Source: Eutreptiella sp. 'Long Island Sound 2002' (lineage: Eukaryota; Euglenozoa; Euglenophyceae; Eutreptiales; Eutreptiaceae). Taken from it: a stretch of DNA of 64,000 bases. A program made the position numbers and the translations under genes. Shown here in pieces: positions 1 to 9,524 of the stretch. The stretch is taken from the NCBI GenBank assembly GCA_964036045.1, contig OZ038380.1, forward strand, positions 169,682,031 through 169,746,030, read 5' to 3'. Below the pieces are notes generated by a model. That model was not told the DNA's origin and made no database searches. It saw nothing but the letters and a program-made list of their open reading frames with translations. Positions within the stretch are counted from its first letter, which is position 1. Each line of letters opens with the position of its first letter.

Positions 1-438
1 AGAGCACTCTCAACACCAGCACAACTCCTCAGCCAAAAAATCAATTGAACATGGGAAGCTAAGTGCAGATGACAGTCGAAAAGCAGGGCAATATGGTGGA
101 CGGGATATCAGGCATTTCAATGTACACAAGCTTATGCCAGACAAACATGAAGGCCATGCGGCACACTGCAATCAAAGATACTGTTCACGCTGCTCTGAAC
201 CACGGGCTCAAAAAATCAGCCCCAAGTGGTAGACAGACCAAAGCATCAGGCTCGCGTCTCACTACAGCCAGCCCACAAAAACCTTGCACTGTTATGAAAG
301 AGCACAGTTAAAACACTTGTAGAATCAAAAGAACACGACATCCCTCCCTGACCCGCAATCCGAGTGCAACTGCTAGCTCAGCCCCGCTTTTCGTGCGCTG
401 GCTCCTGCACTCAAATAGTAACAAATAACAACAAAAGA
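1..438. other. 3' flank of the retroelement, no gene seen
   Basis: Sequence downstream of the RT stop codon (the element reads leftwards). Short reading frames occur here but none has a recognisable domain or coding-like composition. No long terminal repeat or poly-A tail is visible, so the outer 3' end of the retroelement cannot be placed inside the window. Confidence 0.4.
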
Positions 439-3009
439 TCACAAGACAGATCCAGAACTCGGCCCAGCGCTTTCAGAATCGCACACAAAGCGCTTGGCTT
501 CTTCAATCCAAACCAGAATATCGGTTTTGGTAAAGAAGGCATCCAGGGCAAACCGCTGACACGCTCTGAAGACCCGACCTTTCCACCATCGAGAGGGGTA
601 GCCTCGAATAGTCAGGCCCCAGATGATGGAGCGCACGTTGCAGACAAGGTCGTCTCGTGACCATGCATACCACATCGATTTGCAAATCAGGGCACTCACG
701 AGTGACCTCCACACCACACGTGCATTGGGCGCCTTAGGGTGGACCCATTTATGCCATTCAGCATTCACTGTGTCACGCAGATCGAGGCAGACCCCTTTAC
801 GACGCAAACGCAGGACGGAGGGGTGGGACCCATGCGTGATGACAGCTTCACCCCAGACGACGTCGCTCCCATGCGCTTCCCATTTCAAGGGGATTCCATA
901 GACAATTCGAAGGATCACAAAAACAACAAATTTAATATGCTCCAACAGTCTCGCACCCATATTTGCACAGATCAGGTAAATGTTATCCCTATACCGACTA
1001 AACAGCACGAAGGGGAAGGAGGCTGCACTCAGCTGCTGGGAGTCTGGCCAACACATGGGGTTCAGAATTTCGCCCCGAACAGCCAGTAAAGGATGAAAAG
1101 CCTTCAGAAAATTCGCAACTCTCCCGCGCTGCTTTTTCTGGACGTGCTGCAACACAGTGGAAATCCTGCCATTGGCTGCCCCATCCCATGGGGTCGATTT
1201 GATCAACCACACAGTTTCACTGCCCACCTGGACAGATCCAAACATGCTGTCAAGTGGGGCCCACCATTGATAGCACCCCACCTCTCGCAGGCTGTCAATA
1301 GTCATCGCAGGGCAGGAGGGCGCTGTCATGATCTTACCAGACGGTATCATGCAGGCTGCATTGCGGGGGGCCATGGTAAAATCCGAATTGTCTGAAAAAG
1401 TACACCGGACCTCAAGAGGCAGGTCAGCCGGTTTCGGGGAATCAACAAAATCTCGGGGTGGCTGACGAATAGCTGAGTGAATGTCCTGTATCGTCTGTGG
1501 CACCTGTTCACCGTGCAAAGCTGTCACTTCTCTCCAAATAGCCCAAATCTCAGCTAACTGTGCTGAGATAAAGCCTCCAATAGGGACACCGCGAAGGCCT
1601 TGCCGCAAAATGACCGGGCCCGCAACGAACAATACGTTATCATAGGTATCAAACCTGACGAACCGTGTCACCAGGTCCTGGGTGACATTCAGGAAAGCAT
1701 TGGAAGCAGCTGAGCCAATGTGGTCCAGGTGCTTATCGGCCTTCGATACCGCAAAGGTCAGTGAAGTGGAACGACGCTTCTTAGCTAGACTAGCAAGTGC
1801 CCATTCTAACGATAGCACAACTTGCTCCAGGGGAATCTCCCAGAACATGTCTGCCATATCCTTTTCAACCAAATGGGTGTGTTCCGGGATCGCACCTAAC
1901 CGACAGGCTGCAACCAACTGATCTCTCACACCAGGCATGCATGCAAAACCAAAACCCTCAGACTGCTCAATCAAGGCATTCACTAGGAGCTGCAGGCAAC
2001 GTGACATCACACGGCTGTAGCTCTGCAGGGGGTGCCCTTTGAAGGACACTATGTCTCGAAACCGGAGCGCCGCTGTGGTCAGCTCATCTGTTTTCCATTT
2101 CAAAATCGAGAAAATAGACGGCGTGAAGAGCGGGGGTACACTGGGGGTTTGTGGTTGTGTCGTATCCGGGTACAGGTTGGACTCGCACGCATCACCAACA
2201 GCAACCCCAGTGTCTTCCACCACAGCTATCTCAGGAATATCTGGAAGATCTTCACTCCCCAGTAATTGCAAGAACCACTGCTGCATGTCGGATACCGTGT
2301 GCAGATGCTTAGGGATTTTCCTAAGGCTTTTGGCGTCATCAATAATCCCCTTGTCAAGGGCCTTATGGAGGATATGCTGCATAGCAACAATTTTAGCTTC
2401 AGTCACAGAATGTGCCCAGCCCCAGATAGAGAAACGTGAACCGAAAATGATATTCTTTAGCCATTTAGCATCATCAAGATGACGGCATATACCAAAGTTT
2501 CGGTGCAGCTGTTTGTCCCATTGCCCGGTTCGCAACCGCAGATCCCATATGGTATCGCGTGCAGCAGCTATAGCATCAGCTGTGAGCCAAGTGGCACCCC
2601 TGGATTCACTCTCAATCGCATTCCAAGTTAATGCAGAGACTTCAGATGTAAAAACTGAGATCTGCTTTTCAACCAGGACCGACTGGGAAGTAAAAGAGCC
2701 GGTTGCAGACTGTAACACCGGCACCTGCAGATCACTCAGGCATTTAGCGAAATCCTCAAATCTGCTGTGGACGAAAGCAGCAGCAGGAAAGGTGCGGTTA
2801 CGTGCATTGGAACTCATAAATTCAGCAGCCAAAGGTTCAAAAAGACACGCCCACTGCTCGTCACTTCTCAGGACCAAATGGCCTGTGGCGTTACGCAGCG
2901 CAGGAAACTCGGCTCGTAGGTGTTGACATTTGCAGGCCTGCTTCTCGACCCAGGCAGCAACAGTTTGCTGCACAGAGACCAAAGTGTCTGGGTCAAAATC
3001 TCTGTCCAA
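439..3009 (-). CDS. Reverse transcriptase region of the retroelement
   Basis: An 856-codon frame in the same register as the upstream nuclease frame. RT motifs are visible. Motif A is KDMADMFWEIP (residues 383-393), where D384 aligns with the first catalytic Asp of Penelope RTs. Motif B is GVPIGGFISAQLAEIW (474-489). Motif C is SRYRDNIYLI (671-680). Motif C therefore reads YRDN, with Asn where most RTs have the second Asp. About 185 residues separate motifs B and C, far more than usual; the extra stretch (roughly 500-660) contains no recognised domain. A thumb-like Trp/Arg-rich segment follows (765-820). The start at 3009 is TTG, so this frame probably has no initiation codon of its own and is the C-terminal half of one long protein. 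It ends at TGA 439-441. Confidence 0.75.
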   Translation of the reverse strand: MDRDFDPDTLVSVQQTVAAWVEKQACKCQHLRAEFPALRNATGHLVLRSDEQWACLFEPLAAEFMSSNARNRTFPAAAFVHSRFEDFAKCLSDLQVPVLQSATGSFTSQSVLVEKQISVFTSEVSALTWNAIESESRGATWLTADAIAAARDTIWDLRLRTGQWDKQLHRNFGICRHLDDAKWLKNIIFGSRFSIWGWAHSVTEAKIVAMQHILHKALDKGIIDDAKSLRKIPKHLHTVSDMQQWFLQLLGSEDLPDIPEIAVVEDTGVAVGDACESNLYPDTTQPQTPSVPPLFTPSIFSILKWKTDELTTAALRFRDIVSFKGHPLQSYSRVMSRCLQLLVNALIEQSEGFGFACMPGVRDQLVAACRLGAIPEHTHLVEKDMADMFWEIPLEQVVLSLEWALASLAKKRRSTSLTFAVSKADKHLDHIGSAASNAFLNVTQDLVTRFVRFDTYDNVLFVAGPVILRQGLRGVPIGGFISAQLAEIWAIWREVTALHGEQVPQTIQDIHSAIRQPPRDFVDSPKPADLPLEVRCTFSDNSDFTMAPRNAACMIPSGKIMTAPSCPAMTIDSLREVGCYQWWAPLDSMFGSVQVGSETVWLIKSTPWDGAANGRISTVLQHVQKKQRGRVANFLKAFHPLLAVRGEILNPMCWPDSQQLSAASFPFVLFSRYRDNIYLICANMGARLLEHIKFVVFVILRIVYGIPLKWEAHGSDVVWGEAVITHGSHPSVLRLRRKGVCLDLRDTVNAEWHKWVHPKAPNARVVWRSLVSALICKSMWYAWSRDDLVCNVRSIIWGLTIRGYPSRWWKGRVFRACQRFALDAFFTKTDILVWIEEAKRFVCDSESAGPSSGSVL

Positions 3010-3045
3010 GACCCACGCCCCAAAGGACGAATCAATGGGAGACCA

Positions 3046-3048
3046 TCA
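3046..3048 (-). other. Single in-frame TGA between nuclease and RT
   Basis: Reading leftwards, the nuclease frame ends in TGA and the following codons (TGG first) stay open in the same frame into the RT. No shift is needed to join the halves. It may be an inactivating point mutation, a readthrough stop, or a sequencing error. The retroelement is not known to be active. Confidence 0.85.
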
Positions 3049-5409
3049 GGCGCACTGCTGGCTATCATTGACAGCCCCTAGCGCTTGTGAGGTAAGGAAA
3101 GGGACCGAAGTAGACCCAGAGCCATGGATAGCAGAAGCAACTGACGGCGTGGAAAACGGAATGACAGAGAGTGCATGCACCATCCAGCCAATCAGAGGCT
3201 CAGGCACAGCAAACTTCCGGAAATGCTTTTCACAAAATTCTTTCACCAAGCGCAGTACAGACTCATCATATGAAGGGACACGGATTACGAACCGTCTCTT
3301 CAAGGATATGTCCCACTCTTTCTTAGCGGAACTTTTAGCAAGCCGGAACAAACGTTCAAAAATTGAGGACTCTACATGTTTGTCTACCTTGACCAAAAAC
3401 AGCAGCAGCGAGGCACAGTCTAATGCACTCGGATGGTCTAACAACCACAGGGCCTTCGCCTTCAATGACTTCCCCTCTGGTGTTTCACACGACTTAGATA
3501 CAATCTCTTCCCATAGAATTCGGTCAATACCACCAAAAGGGGTAACCGCATTCACAGTCGGGGCATGCACACGTGCCCAGAACCTCTCTCGTTCACCAGC
3601 GCGTTCCGGGATCACCCTCTCAATGGGTAGCATAGTTGAGGTGTGCGGGCCTACCCTGGCAAAGATGCGCCCAATCGTTGGTCTTGCCCTGAGTTTCACC
3701 CTGGCAGGGGTGTTTCTACCTGATTTATGTGCATAGTGGTTACGAATCGACTTTCCTTTCTGTATATGCTCTTTAAAACGTTCAATGGGTGGCCTGATGC
3801 CATTAATTGCGCCCACCTGACCAATGTAGGTCAGATGGGGGCCACAGACAGCATAGATGAGACAGTCAGCAACCGTCAGATCGTGGTCAGACGGCAACGA
3901 GGCCAAACGTGCAATTCTGCGCAACTTACGATCAGGTGAGCTGGAGAGTAGAATGTTTGCTTCTCTCAACGACTGCGCAACCTCTGCCCATGGTACATGG
4001 TGACGGTTAAGCAGCTCAGCTCGATGTTGGGCCAGCCGATCCCACTTTTCCCAGAACGCTGTGTACTCTGCACTCCGGTTCACCGTTGGATCGTGTTGCT
4101 CGCCTAGTGGGCCTGGCTGGGAGGGGGACGCCCAGGAGCCTCTAGCTCTATGTGTCAGGGAAGAAAGGGCTGAACCTATCTGGTCCCAGTCCAACCCCAA
4201 ACCTACAGGCTTACTACCAGACTCAAGTAGAAAGAATTCCCATATGCCTTCATCCCATACCCACGCCTCTTTCGTGCGTCCAAAGCGGCGCATCTTTAAC
4301 CGGGGCATAGAGCAAAAACATTCCGCGCGGGCGAATTGACCCCACTTGGCAATCCATCGACTCCACCCGGGGGACACTGTTCTTTTGAGTGCTACCACCA
4401 AGCGTAGTGGAGCCTCAGAAAACAGAAATTCATCCAGGACCTGGAGGTCCAGCTCAGAGGGATTCCACAGATCTGACCTAATAAACAATGAGGGAGGATT
4501 CGCTGATCTTCCTACCCAATCAAGTAGGGTGGCTTGTAAGTCATGTGCTTGCGCACCTAACATAACATCGGCATCAGCGACTGAACTAAAACTAGTAGTA
4601 AAGGAAGCCCACGGCGACGAGATAATGGAAAACCGGACATTGAAGTGGGATAAGAAAAGGTCTTCCCACCCCCCATTAAACCTCAGTGTCCTCGGGTCAT
4701 CATGTATCTCACCAGGGACAATCCCACACATGTCTAAGTATTTATATAGTGTACCACACTGCACTTCGCTTGGTGGATCCAAGAGCATACGCACAGTTGA
4801 TCTACCTTGCAGATTTAGGTACGACCGCCACACCTGTTGCACCGTCCTATCTTTAAGCACTGTCAGCCACACTTTCGTAGTGAAGTTTGGGTCACTCAGT
4901 TTCGTCCCGACCCACCTTTCAGCATTAGGTAGCACCTCAGGGTGTTGACCGGCTTCAAGAAAGGAATTCTGGTGACACGCATGGTATTCAGCGGCTTGAG
5001 GTATCGTATGAACGGGGGAACTCATCGCATCATCGCGTGCGTTAAAACAAGAACTATCATCACTATCACAGTCTACCGGGCACAGGTCAGGCATTGCGTC
5101 CTCACTTGTAGAAACTTGCAAGGGTTCCACAGCGCATGAGCGGGTGTCTGGCCAACAAGGATCAGAGGAGTCCCCTAACATTGGGTGCATCTCCCAAGAC
5201 TCGATAGCATTGTCTACATTACCATCTCTAGAAAAAGAAGAACAGGAATTCTCAGAAGACACAGAGGTAGAAAAGGACAAAGAGGAGGACAAGTGGGTGA
5301 TATCCCTTTTATGTGACTCGGCCTGCTGGCCAGGGGGTTGCCGCAGCATGTTCTCCAGCTCTGTGATCAACAATGTGTCCTCCTGTATGATACTCAGCTG
5401 CAGGTCCAC
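3046..5409 (-). CDS. GIY-YIG endonuclease region of the retroelement
   Basis: A 787-codon frame likely to encode the DNA-nicking half of a retroelement protein. The first 160 residues are Ser/Asp-rich and probably disordered. Residues 511-630 carry the GIY-YIG signature: LIYAV (517-521) and TYIG (527-530) form the two-strand core, RFKEH (543-547) holds the conserved Arg, and ERERFWARV (606-614) supplies the probable metal-binding Glu and the following helix. The usual GIY is LIY here, a tolerated change in the family. In Penelope-like elements this domain cuts the target to prime reverse transcription. The codon at 5409 is GTG; the first ATG is at 5349, and the frame is open back to 5433, so the true start is uncertain. 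The frame stops at TGA 3046-3048 and continues without a shift into the RT region. Confidence 0.75.
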   Translation of the reverse strand: MDLQLSIIQEDTLLITELENMLRQPPGQQAESHKRDITHLSSSLSFSTSVSSENSCSSFSRDGNVDNAIESWEMHPMLGDSSDPCWPDTRSCAVEPLQVSTSEDAMPDLCPVDCDSDDSSCFNARDDAMSSPVHTIPQAAEYHACHQNSFLEAGQHPEVLPNAERWVGTKLSDPNFTTKVWLTVLKDRTVQQVWRSYLNLQGRSTVRMLLDPPSEVQCGTLYKYLDMCGIVPGEIHDDPRTLRFNGGWEDLFLSHFNVRFSIISSPWASFTTSFSSVADADVMLGAQAHDLQATLLDWVGRSANPPSLFIRSDLWNPSELDLQVLDEFLFSEAPLRLVVALKRTVSPGWSRWIAKWGQFARAECFCSMPRLKMRRFGRTKEAWVWDEGIWEFFLLESGSKPVGLGLDWDQIGSALSSLTHRARGSWASPSQPGPLGEQHDPTVNRSAEYTAFWEKWDRLAQHRAELLNRHHVPWAEVAQSLREANILLSSSPDRKLRRIARLASLPSDHDLTVADCLIYAVCGPHLTYIGQVGAINGIRPPIERFKEHIQKGKSIRNHYAHKSGRNTPARVKLRARPTIGRIFARVGPHTSTMLPIERVIPERAGERERFWARVHAPTVNAVTPFGGIDRILWEEIVSKSCETPEGKSLKAKALWLLDHPSALDCASLLLFLVKVDKHVESSIFERLFRLAKSSAKKEWDISLKRRFVIRVPSYDESVLRLVKEFCEKHFRKFAVPEPLIGWMVHALSVIPFSTPSVASAIHGSGSTSVPFLTSQALGAVNDSQQCA

Positions 5410-5433
5410 AATAGACCGAACTTCCGATCTGCT

Positions 5434-6099
5434 TCATCCTCTGAAGTGATTGATTGACATTTTGTGTGACGCGTTACTGCTAACCCTCTACCATTTCAGC
5501 CTTTTCACCAACAACGCTTCCATTTGACCCCACAAAACACTTCATGTCTCCCCAAAATAACTTCTAACCTCCTTGACCTCAAAGCATGTTTAATACATGT
5601 CTCCATGTCAATTACTATGTGACATGGGGTATTATGTTAGTAAAGGTGAAAGTTGGTAAATGCCGAAAAATCATTAAAATTCCGTCAAAATTAAAAGATA
5701 TCCGTGGGCTTTGTTGCCACTCACGTGAACCACCGAGATCCCTAAGCATGCAACGATGAACAAATTGCTTTTCAAAGAAATCCAACAGGTGGCATTCGTT
5801 GGGCAGCATTCGTTAAGATAATTTGGGGAAGGTGCACCCCAAAAAGACACCCCCAACCGGAGGGAAGTCCGAAGGCCATTTCCATCATCCCTAGGGGTCC
5901 CTTGGTTCATCTGTAACATCTCTTTGGTAAGGACTCTTTTCTGCCACACATGGGGTCACTTTAGTCTATGGCACGCTGTGCACTCTCACAGGTGTCGTTC
6001 GAAAAGGGTGAAAAATCAAAGGTGAAATCACGTGCGACAGTGTGATTTGATCACTCTCGTTAATGAACATGCGGGGGGAAGAAGCTAAGGCGAGGGCAT
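5434..6099. other. Upstream flank of the retroelement, no gene seen
   Basis: Moderately AT-rich sequence with only short unsupported frames on the minus strand. No promoter or terminal repeat of the retroelement could be identified. Confidence 0.4.
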
Positions 6100-6166
6100 G
6101 GCACAAGGCGGGTCTGGGTTCCACACCCGTCAGACATAAGTCTTATGTCCAGAGCCGCCTTGTGCC
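6100..6166. repeat. Strong hairpin with 18-bp arms
   Basis: The arm at 6100-6117 (GGCACAAGGCGGGTCTGG) pairs with 6149-6166 at 17 of 18 positions. The 31-nt loop contains a second palindrome, ACATAAGTCTTATGT (6134-6148). This could be a small foldback element or a structured transcript; no duplicated flank was seen. Confidence 0.7.
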
Positions 6167-6253
6167 GGGAAGGAGCCTTCGCTGAACTCCGAGCGTTTTG
6201 GGCCCGTGGGTCACAGTCTCGTCGATTTCTCATTTTTTGGATCTGCAGGATTC

Positions 6254-6499
6254 TTTTGGATAGATCTATAGATTGAGAGCTAGGCTATGGATCGATGTAA
6301 AGAAATCTAGATTTGGTTGCAAAAATCGCCAGATATAGGGTGATTTGCCAAATGCCGGCGCAAAAGCGCCCGTCCTTCGCAAGGATTTCTCTTGGATTTT
6401 GTGGTCTTTTCTGGATTTTTTTGGATAGATCTCCAGATTGAGACCCAGGTAACTGGCCTATTAAAAATTTTGGGATTTGGTGCCAGATTGCCTGATTTA
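6254..6499 (+). repeat. Duplicated block A, copy 1
   Basis: A 246-bp block that recurs in the same orientation at 7132-7377 with only a few substitutions. It contains two related half-units, each with GATAGATCT followed by a partly matching CAGATTGAGA-type segment. No coding signal. Confidence 0.85.
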
Positions 6500-6633
6500 A
6501 TGGCAAGTTTGTCAAAACCTGGTACATCTCGCGATCAGAGCAACCGATCCCATAACTGAAGCCGATCGGATGCCCACCAACATACCCCAGATTTGTCAGC
6601 CGGCATTGGCGGAGGTAAGATGCTGCGCCTCAG

Positions 6634-6765
6634 TTAAGTGCTACCCACGTAGCAACTGCGACTGCGCAGGCGGTTGAACACAGAGTTAAACAACAAGTCC
6701 GCAGAGGCTGAGTATGGTTCGGGGAAGGTAGGGAACCGATTCGCCTGCGGCAACAACACTCTGTT
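6634..6765 (+). ncRNA. Duplicated block B, copy 1: candidate structured RNA
   Basis: A 132-bp sequence repeated at 6983-7114. An 8-bp stem is possible between CGCAGGCG (6665-6672) and CGCCTGCG (6742-6749), identical in both copies, with a smaller internal hairpin around the GGTAGGG loop. A T-rich run lies just downstream, as expected for a Pol III terminator, and TAGCAACTGCG weakly resembles a box A. It matches no RNA class I recognise. It could equally be a SINE or a plain duplication. Confidence 0.35.
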
Positions 6766-6982
6766 ATTCCTTTTTAGCAATTCATCAAGAAACAAAATAA
6801 ATACGGCGTACTTCTTCAGGGGTTTGGACTGATACGAAACTTGGTGTACTTCTCGCGGGGCTTCTTCTGGGCTCAGGTAGGCACTTCTCCCCAGACCCTC
6901 GGTTAAGCCTACCTCACCTGGACCCTACTCAGGTGGGAGTGCCTGTGGCGCTTCCGCAAGTTTTGTGGTGTCCGTTCGGGGA

Positions 6983-7114
6983 TTAAGTGCTACTGAGGTA
7001 GCAACTGCGACTGCGCAGGCGGTTGAACACAGAGTTTGACAATAAGTCCGCAGAGGCTGAGTATGGATCGGCGAAGGTAGGGAACCGATTCGCCTGCGGC
7101 AACAACACTCTGTT
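6983..7114 (+). ncRNA. Duplicated block B, copy 2: candidate structured RNA
   Basis: Second copy of the 132-bp block, with roughly a dozen substitutions. The 8-bp outer stem is preserved. The inner GGTTC/GAACC pairing of copy 1 is weakened here, but TCGG/CCGA can still pair. The 3' end runs straight into TTTT, then T6 about 12 nt later. Confidence 0.35.
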
Positions 7115-7131
7115 TTGGCATGCCTTTTTTG

Positions 7132-7377
7132 TTTTGGATAGATCTATAGATTGAGAGCTAGGCTATGGATCGATGTAAAGAAATCTAGATTTGGTTGCAA
7201 AAATCGCCAGATATAGGGTGATTTGCCAAATGCCGGCGCAAAAGCGCCCGTCCTTCGCAAGGATTTCTCTTGGATTTTGTGGTCTTTTCTGGATTTTTTT
7301 TGATAGATCTCCAGATTGAGACCCAGGCAGCTGGCCTATTAAAAATTTTGGGATTTGGTGCCAGATTGCCTGATTTA
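7132..7377 (+). repeat. Duplicated block A, copy 2
   Basis: Direct repeat of 6254-6499. With block B, the order is A, B, B', A', all in one orientation. This suggests an older tandem duplication followed by deletion or rearrangement. Confidence 0.85.
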
Positions 7378-7680
7378 GAGCCGCCAGAAGGTTAGACCTT
7401 CAGCGATGCGCTAAAATTGCGATTTGCCAAATGATGGCGCAAAATCTGCGCTCTTCACAGTGGCGCTTCGTGTGGCCGATCGGCAGCACGGATTGCTGCA
7501 AGATCGATGCCTGCGGCTGCATTAGGACCCAGGCTCGGCAGGGGGGAGGATTCCACCCTGAAATTGTGGGCGGTGCGATCGCCTGGTCGCTCCCACCGCT
7601 CGCAACTCGTGTCGCCGCAAAGCTTTTCTCCCTTTTTTCCAATGTTGTCCAAGGAGAAATCCCCAACAAAAGGACACACA

Positions 7681-8319
7681 ATGCAACAACCCAAACAATT
7701 TCACTTGGAATTTAAGTGGTCTGCACCATTGGATCCACTTATGACGACATCAAACCTTTTGGGGGTCGCAAGTGATGAGAGTGAGGATGGGTTGAGTCGA
7801 GAGCACTCTCTTGGGAGTGATGACCAGCTGCTTTTTTCAGACACAGAATCTGTGCCCAGCAGCAACGAAGGCACTGCCACACCAAAGAAAACCGCTTTTG
7901 GGGAAGACGAGGAGTGGGAAGTTGTTCCTTGCTCTCAACCCGACGACGATGAGCATTTGGATGACCATCATCCTAGTGCCACCGATCAACGGGCAGATGC
8001 CACGATGGATGCCGCACCAGAGTTGAATGCTAGTGGTCGGCCGAAGCGTGAGGCGGCAAAAGGAGTCTCGGCCTACTTGCAACTTGCTAGAGAGAGTCTC
8101 TCGTCACGTGCGTGTCTTTACTTTGGTCCCCGGGGTCCAAGAACGGAACGACAACGTCGGGCATTGCAACAAACAGCGAAACGTGTTGAGGATGCCCAAG
8201 CACGTAAATTGGAGACACGAGCTCCAATTACCAAGGACCCCGGGGCCCAATCATGCACGCAACCTGCTCTCACCCCGGTTGAACAATTGCTACATCCCCG
8301 GCCTTGTGTGGAGCCGTGA
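7681..8319 (+). CDS. Acidic protein, possibly with a broken PHD-like finger
   Basis: A 212-codon frame from ATG 7681. The product starts MQQPKQFHLEFKW, has an acidic Ser/Asp/Glu-rich middle (about residues 28-100, including GEDEEWEVVPCSQPDDDEH), then a basic segment with GRPKREAAKG that resembles an AT-hook. The frame ends at 8319, but the +1 frame continues to 8446 and encodes LNNCYIPGL followed by SHWQCTMCRP, a pattern like the second half of a PHD-type zinc finger. A frameshift near 8230-8290 or an unrecognised intron would join them. The acidic-then-zinc-finger layout resembles the decayed genes at 10.7 and 23.3 kb. It is probably a transposon-associated or nuclear protein, but no function can be assigned. 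Confidence 0.4.
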   Translation: MQQPKQFHLEFKWSAPLDPLMTTSNLLGVASDESEDGLSREHSLGSDDQLLFSDTESVPSSNEGTATPKKTAFGEDEEWEVVPCSQPDDDEHLDDHHPSATDQRADATMDAAPELNASGRPKREAAKGVSAYLQLARESLSSRACLYFGPRGPRTERQRRALQQTAKRVEDAQARKLETRAPITKDPGAQSCTQPALTPVEQLLHPRPCVEP

Positions 8320-8699
8320 CGGTGCCTATGTAGAACAAGAGGACTCTCATTGGCAATGCACCATGTGTAGGCCGAGCTCCGATGCCGCGGCGGCCTCCGA
8401 TGGAGAGTACTCCCAGACTCATGTGTCTGGGAGTGACTCCGCATAATGGCGCCTAGATTTGGGGGGGAGGGGGAAGGGAAAAGGGGGGTGGGGGTGCCAA
8501 AGGGGATCCTTGGACAACATTGGGAAGGGGGGGGAGGCTTGTGGTTGCACGAGCAATGCACAACACGTTGAAGGTATTTGCCTTGTGCTTGGTGCGTGTT
8601 AGTTGTAGCAGACCCCAATTCTGGGCTGGTCGTAAATTTACATAATTTGCGAACAAGCCTTGTAGGTTGGGGTAGATATGTCCGTTTGCCATAATTTTT

Positions 8700-8922
8700 G
8701 CATATATGAGTAGCGTGGATCAAACCGAACGCGATGGTCACTTTAGGTTGAGCGGATGTTACCGTTTACCCCTTTTTTGAAGTACGACCGTGACGCACCC
8801 CGATCAGATATGCAGCAATTCTTCTGTTCTGGTCCTCAAGTCATCTACAAAAATCCTTCCTAACATGGGGTGCAATGCCTCAAAATCGGGAATTTTGGGC
8901 ATATATGAGTAGCGTGGATCAA
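8700..8922 (+). repeat. 24-bp direct repeat pair
   Basis: GCATATATGAGTAGCGTGGA plus TCAA occurs at 8700-8723 and again at 8899-8922. The rest of 8447-9524 holds no supportable gene: it starts with G-rich tracts (8460-8540) and contains only short frames. Confidence 0.7.
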
Positions 8923-9524
8923 GCCCTACACACTGATACCTTCGGATTTAGCCAACTCATCGATGACGTCACTCGGTAAGAACGACCGTGAGCCACGCAG
9001 TATCTGCCACGTCATTTGACCAGTTCTGAGTCTTCGACCAGTCACCCTACCGCTGACAACAAAGCAGTCTCCCACTCAGTCAGCCTGTGCAAAGTCGCAT
9101 GCGCGCCACACTGGGGTGGTCAACAGAGAAATTTTCCTACCATTTTCCTTTCAAAGAATGCAGGTATGCATTCGTTTTTTTACATGTTTCTATTCATTAA
9201 CTCAATAGTTCTTATTCTGTATTTTTTCTGTTTCTGATTGGTGGTACAACTCGGAGGGTGCCTTTTTTCACCTCCTACAGCTAGAAGTAAGGTGGTTTTG
9301 CTCATGATTGCAGCGGTGCATGACACATTTCAAAAGCATGTTGTGCCTCATGTGCGACCAACCGGTTTGGGGAGACTGTGTTCCGGAACATGCGCGCATG
9401 CTTCGACCGCAATTAGAGTTAGGGAACCATGGCGCATGAAGCAGGTGATGAATCGAGTCTGCAAGCGGCTTGATTCACCCCAGTGCAGGTACCTAACTTA
9501 TTGCTACCGTCGGTTGTCTGAGTT

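Larger units (their letters stand above)
439..5433 (-). mobile_element. Penelope-like retroelement with GIY-YIG before RT
   Basis: One reading frame runs from about 5433 down to 439 on the minus strand and is broken only by a TGA at 3046-3048. It carries a GIY-YIG-type nuclease region first and a reverse transcriptase second. Classical Penelope-like elements have the nuclease after the RT. A permuted order, nuclease first, is known for the Chlamys and Naiad groups of Penelope-like elements, Chlamys being from green algae. The order here is read directly from the sequence; the assignment to that group is inference. No terminal repeats or target-site duplications were found, so the element ends are approximate and the copy may be truncated. 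Confidence 0.7.
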
